This document shows, piece by piece, positions 55,674 through 58,463 of a stretch of DNA of 58,463 nt; positions within the stretch are counted from its first letter, which is position 1; the number at the start of each line of letters is the position of its first letter. The position numbers and the translations under genes are program-made. Under the pieces are notes generated by a model. That model saw only the letters and a list, made by a program, of their open reading frames with translations, was not told the origin of the DNA and made no database searches. This DNA is from Spongospora subterranea f. sp. subterranea (taxonomy: Eukaryota > Endomyxa: Phytomyxea > Phytomyxea > Plasmodiophorida): the NCBI GenBank assembly GCA_049724395.1, contig JAUGWO010000054.1, positions 1-58,463 on the forward strand, written 5' to 3'.

Positions 55674-56403
55674 ATGGAGTCGGCCAAGTCGGTGATGCGA
55701 ACTCAGATCAAGTCAACGCTGCGCTCCATGTCATCTGCCGAGCGCCAGATGCAGAGTACCGCCTTGTCGACCTCAATCATGTCCTCACGCTACTGGCAAC
55801 ACGCCAAGTCCATATCGTTGTTCATGTCGACTCCCTATGAATTTCAGGTGCCATTGATACTGCCTGAGTTTTGGGCCGTTTTCAATGCAGTTCGCTGATA
55901 CTACGGTCGGCAGACTTTGCCGTTATTCTATCAGGCTTTCGATGAAGGCAAGAAGGTTTATGTACCAAAGGCGTATGGCCTTGAGAACATGGCCATGTTA
56001 GAGGTGCATTCAGTGAACGACCTGATCTCGTCGCCAATCTGTAGTTGGGGTATTCCTGAGCCATCTGAAGGATGTCATCGAGATGATGCGCTTGCCACCT
56101 GTGATCTTGATCTGATCTTCGTTCCAGGATTGGCGTTCGATGGCAACAACCGGAGATTGGGTAATGGGAGTATTGGTGATCTTTATGAACGATATATTCA
56201 TGAATTTGCCAGGATACGGTAAAGGATACTACGATAAATGGCTAGCGGCGTTGAGGGTGGCGCATACGAGCAATGGGCGGCCGCTGCCGTTGGTCGTGGG
56301 TCTGGCATTATCGCAGCAAATTGTGACAGAGGTTCCAGTCGAGACGTTCGACATCCCCGTTGATCGATTAGAATATCACCGGAAACCCATTATGTCTAAC
56401 TAA
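55674..56403 (+). CDS. MTHFS: 5-formyltetrahydrofolate cyclo-ligase
   Basis: Chosen start ATG 55674: MESAKSVMRTQIKSTLRSMS. Exon 1 ends YEFQ. A 68-nt intron leads to TLPLFYQAFDEGKKVYVPKA, then the central EPSEG and DLIFVPGLAFDGNNRRLG. A 50-nt or so intron joins RRLG to YGKGYYDKWL, restoring the R-x-G-x-GKGYYD ATP-binding motif. The C-terminal PVETFDIPVDRLEYHRKPI ends at 56401-56403. About 200 residues, the normal size. The enzyme uses ATP to turn 5-formyl-THF into 5,10-methenyl-THF in the cytosol or mitochondrion. Confidence 0.92.
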
Positions 56404-56913
56404 ACCTTGCTCATTGTCAAACTCAAGAATTTGGTTCTCCAACGTATACGAACGTCACAACGTGCGTCAACACATGCAAACGTCGAAACCCGTTTTTCAC
56501 AAAAAAAAAACGATCACATTCCGTCCATTTGCACGATGTCAATCCTATTGATATCAAACAATCAATCACACAGATATCGCCACATTCGCAGCTGAAGCTA
56601 CACAGCGAAATTCGGGAACCCTAGCGGCTGACGTGTATCTGCCTATCTGTCAGTCCGATGGCATGGCCAAATGGGTGGCGCAGCGTTGCTTGCAGCCAGT
56701 CATTGTCGTGGCCGGGCCGGCCCTGTTACGGTGTTTTATGTCGAGAACCGGAACGGGTGTGTCGACTCGGCCTCCTAGTGTACTCCAGCCCGACTGTCGA
56801 TCGGGCAAGGTCCGTCACGGACACCAATTCAGCCGGTTAATAGCGATCGGGCACTCGCCTATTCTGTCGTCGTCTACCTGTTACCGGCCACTCGTCCACA
56901 TCGTCGGAAAAAG

Positions 56914-57985
56914 ATGTCTCGGGCCCGCCTCTACGTCGGCAATATATCGCGACGCTCGCGCACATCCGATATCGAATATTTGTTTTCAAAGTACGGCCGG
57001 GTCGTTGATATCGACCTGAAACACGACTATGGGTAAATCGACATGTTCCCCCCCCCCTTTTTCGATATTAACGGTTTCTCCAGGTTTGTAGAATTCGAGG
57101 ATTCTCGTGATGCCGAAGACGCTGTTTATGAGCTAGATGGCTACCGCATGGACGGTGTCCGATTGGTTGTGGAACGGGCTCGCCATCCTCGTGGAGGCAA
57201 TGGTCAGTTCAACAGCACGTCCGATTTGCCACCACATTTTCTACAGATTCACTACCAATAATATGTTTTCACTTCAAACTAACATGGCTGTACAGGGCGC
57301 GACAGCTATCGCGATGAACGTGGAAGCGGTCGTGGTGGTCGCGATGAGCGTCCAGCTCCAGGCAGTGGCAAATGCTACAACTGTGGTAAAGAGGGTCACT
57401 GGTAATCCGCCAATCGCAAACCGTTTTGCACATCGCCTCGCTGTATCCTGATTCTCCTTGTGTTGTTGTTCTTAGGGCCCGAGACTGCTCTGCCGGAGAT
57501 TGGAGGTAATACGATATTCGGAATTTTGATCTGCAGCGGCGAGCGACCCCTCTCCGCTTTTGTATGCAATCTTGTTCAAATTTGCTCAGTTCTGTGCTTT
57601 TTTTGTCGTTTTAACATTTCTGGTTTCACCTGGTTGCTTATCTGTTTTGTGTTCACGTCGACCTCAAAAAATGTTTTACAGCAACCGGTGCTACCGCTGT
57701 GGCAAGGATGGACATCTTGAACGTAACTGCCCATCGGATTACAAGCACTCTTCGCGTAGTGCCTCGCCTCGTCGAGCTGTCAGCCGGTCTGGTTAGTTGC
57801 TAAGCATTGACGTTCAATTTGGGTTTTATCGACTCAACGAAAACTATATAGCTTCACCCCGTCGCCGCTCATCACGGTCCCGTTCGCGTTCACGCTCGGC
57901 GTCCCCGCACGTAATAGCGAAAATGACAACGCCAACACGATGTCTGACAACGTGGTCACTGAAAAGTCCAATGAGAAGCCTTTAG
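56914..57985 (+). CDS. SR splicing factor with RRM and two CCHC zinc knuckles (RS2Z type)
   Basis: ATG at 56914: [20 protein letters not shown] (RNP2 LYVGNI), then a 50-nt or so intron to [20 protein letters not shown] (RNP1-like FVEFED). A glycine/arginine linker ([20 protein letters not shown]) is followed by knuckle 1, [10 protein letters not shown], spliced to ARDC, and knuckle 2, [14 protein letters not shown]. The tail is RS-rich ([18 protein letters not shown]). Four or five short introns split the gene. The end is 57985 in the RS frame, or about 58012 if a further splice brings in an acidic tail. It would act in exon recognition and alternative splicing in the nucleus. Confidence 0.88.
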
Positions 57986-58129
57986 AGTCTGAAGCTGTTG
58001 TCGGAGAGTGAAGCGCATCAATCAATCAGTGTTAGGGGCCGATCATATTACGATTGTGACCAAAAAACTCCATTCCAATACAGCATTCGATTTCGTAGTA
58101 CACAGTTGTTGAGGAAATCGTATGTCTCT

Positions 58130-58463
58130 TTACGTATTGTTGGGTTGTGTATTTTGGTAGAGTTTTCGTAAAACTGTCAAGTACAATGCGTTGTTCGCAT
58201 CCGCCATCATATCAGCGTAATCAGCGTAGTTCTGGCATGGGAATAATCGAGCGAATCGCCCCCGTCGCTCGTACTCAACGCGACCTGTTGTATCGGAATT
58301 CGTCAGATCCATGGCGAAACCCTTGTCGAACGGTTCCCTCACATTCTTGTAATACGGCAGCGGCTGTTTCCTGCTGGAGCGGATCCGTTATGATCGTGTC
58401 CGTCGAGAACATCGCTGGGTGTCGCCATGTTGACAACGTGCTGAACCGGGGGCGGTGGGCGGC
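58130..58463 (-). CDS. Partial hypothetical protein at window edge
   Basis: A minus-strand frame entering from the right edge reads KQPLPYYKNVREPFDKGFAM and RGRFARLFPCQNYADYADMM, and ends at 58130. The 5' part lies beyond the window. No family is recognised. Alternative frames near the edge are also open, so this is uncertain. Confidence 0.35.

Overview
This window is nuclear DNA from a unicellular-type eukaryote with the standard genetic code and very short spliceosomal introns. The introns whose two edges I could fix by protein homology are about 47 to 68 nt, with GT...AG ends. The gene set includes a P4-ATPase, SFT2, an OCRL-type 5-phosphatase, EXO1, CNOT10, VPS25, an H3K9-type SET protein, mitochondrial bL28, IF1, NDUFB9, MTHFS, an RS2Z-type SR protein and a CHTOP-like RG protein. 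These show a mitochondriate eukaryote with complex I. I cannot name the lineage: some genes have an animal or holozoan flavour (VWD/C8 secreted protein, CHTOP-like, OCRL-like), while the two-knuckle SR protein is best known from plants. A protist is my best guess.

Layout. 1-3244 is gene-poor: a 64-bp tandem array, two foldback repeats and a fossil gag fragment. 3245-7304 is a young but broken Ty1/copia element that landed 13 bp upstream of a tRNA-Glu gene (7318-7390). 7.4-12.3 kb holds one or two unrecognised minus-strand genes. 12.9-29.2 kb is dense host sequence: a membrane protein, a small secreted protein, bL28m, IF1, the P4-ATPase, SFT2, a methyltransferase, the OCRL-like phosphatase, the CHTOP-like protein and EXO1. 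29.3-30.6 kb is a 35-bp satellite array. 30.8-40.2 kb carries a large unrecognised helical protein, CNOT10 and a secreted VWD/C8 protein.

40.6-45.3 kb is a transposon cluster: a PIF/Harbinger element with two convergent genes, a perfect 102-bp palindrome holding a CCHC zinc knuckle, and an element with long terminal inverted repeats that themselves contain perfect hairpins. 45.6-58.4 kb returns to host genes (VPS25, SUV39-like, mitochondrial cold-shock protein, coiled-coil protein, NDUFB9, MTHFS, RS2Z), interrupted by a 2.16-kb transposon with terminal inverted repeats of over 200 bp at 52741-54900.

The host genes do not form one pathway. Three recurring themes are membrane lipid and vesicle traffic (flippase, SFT2, OCRL-like, VPS25), mitochondrial function (bL28m, IF1, NDUFB9, cold-shock protein) and RNA metabolism (CHTOP-like, CNOT10, RS2Z). 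For multi-exon genes, start and end give the whole coding span including introns. Exon joins were deduced by eye.
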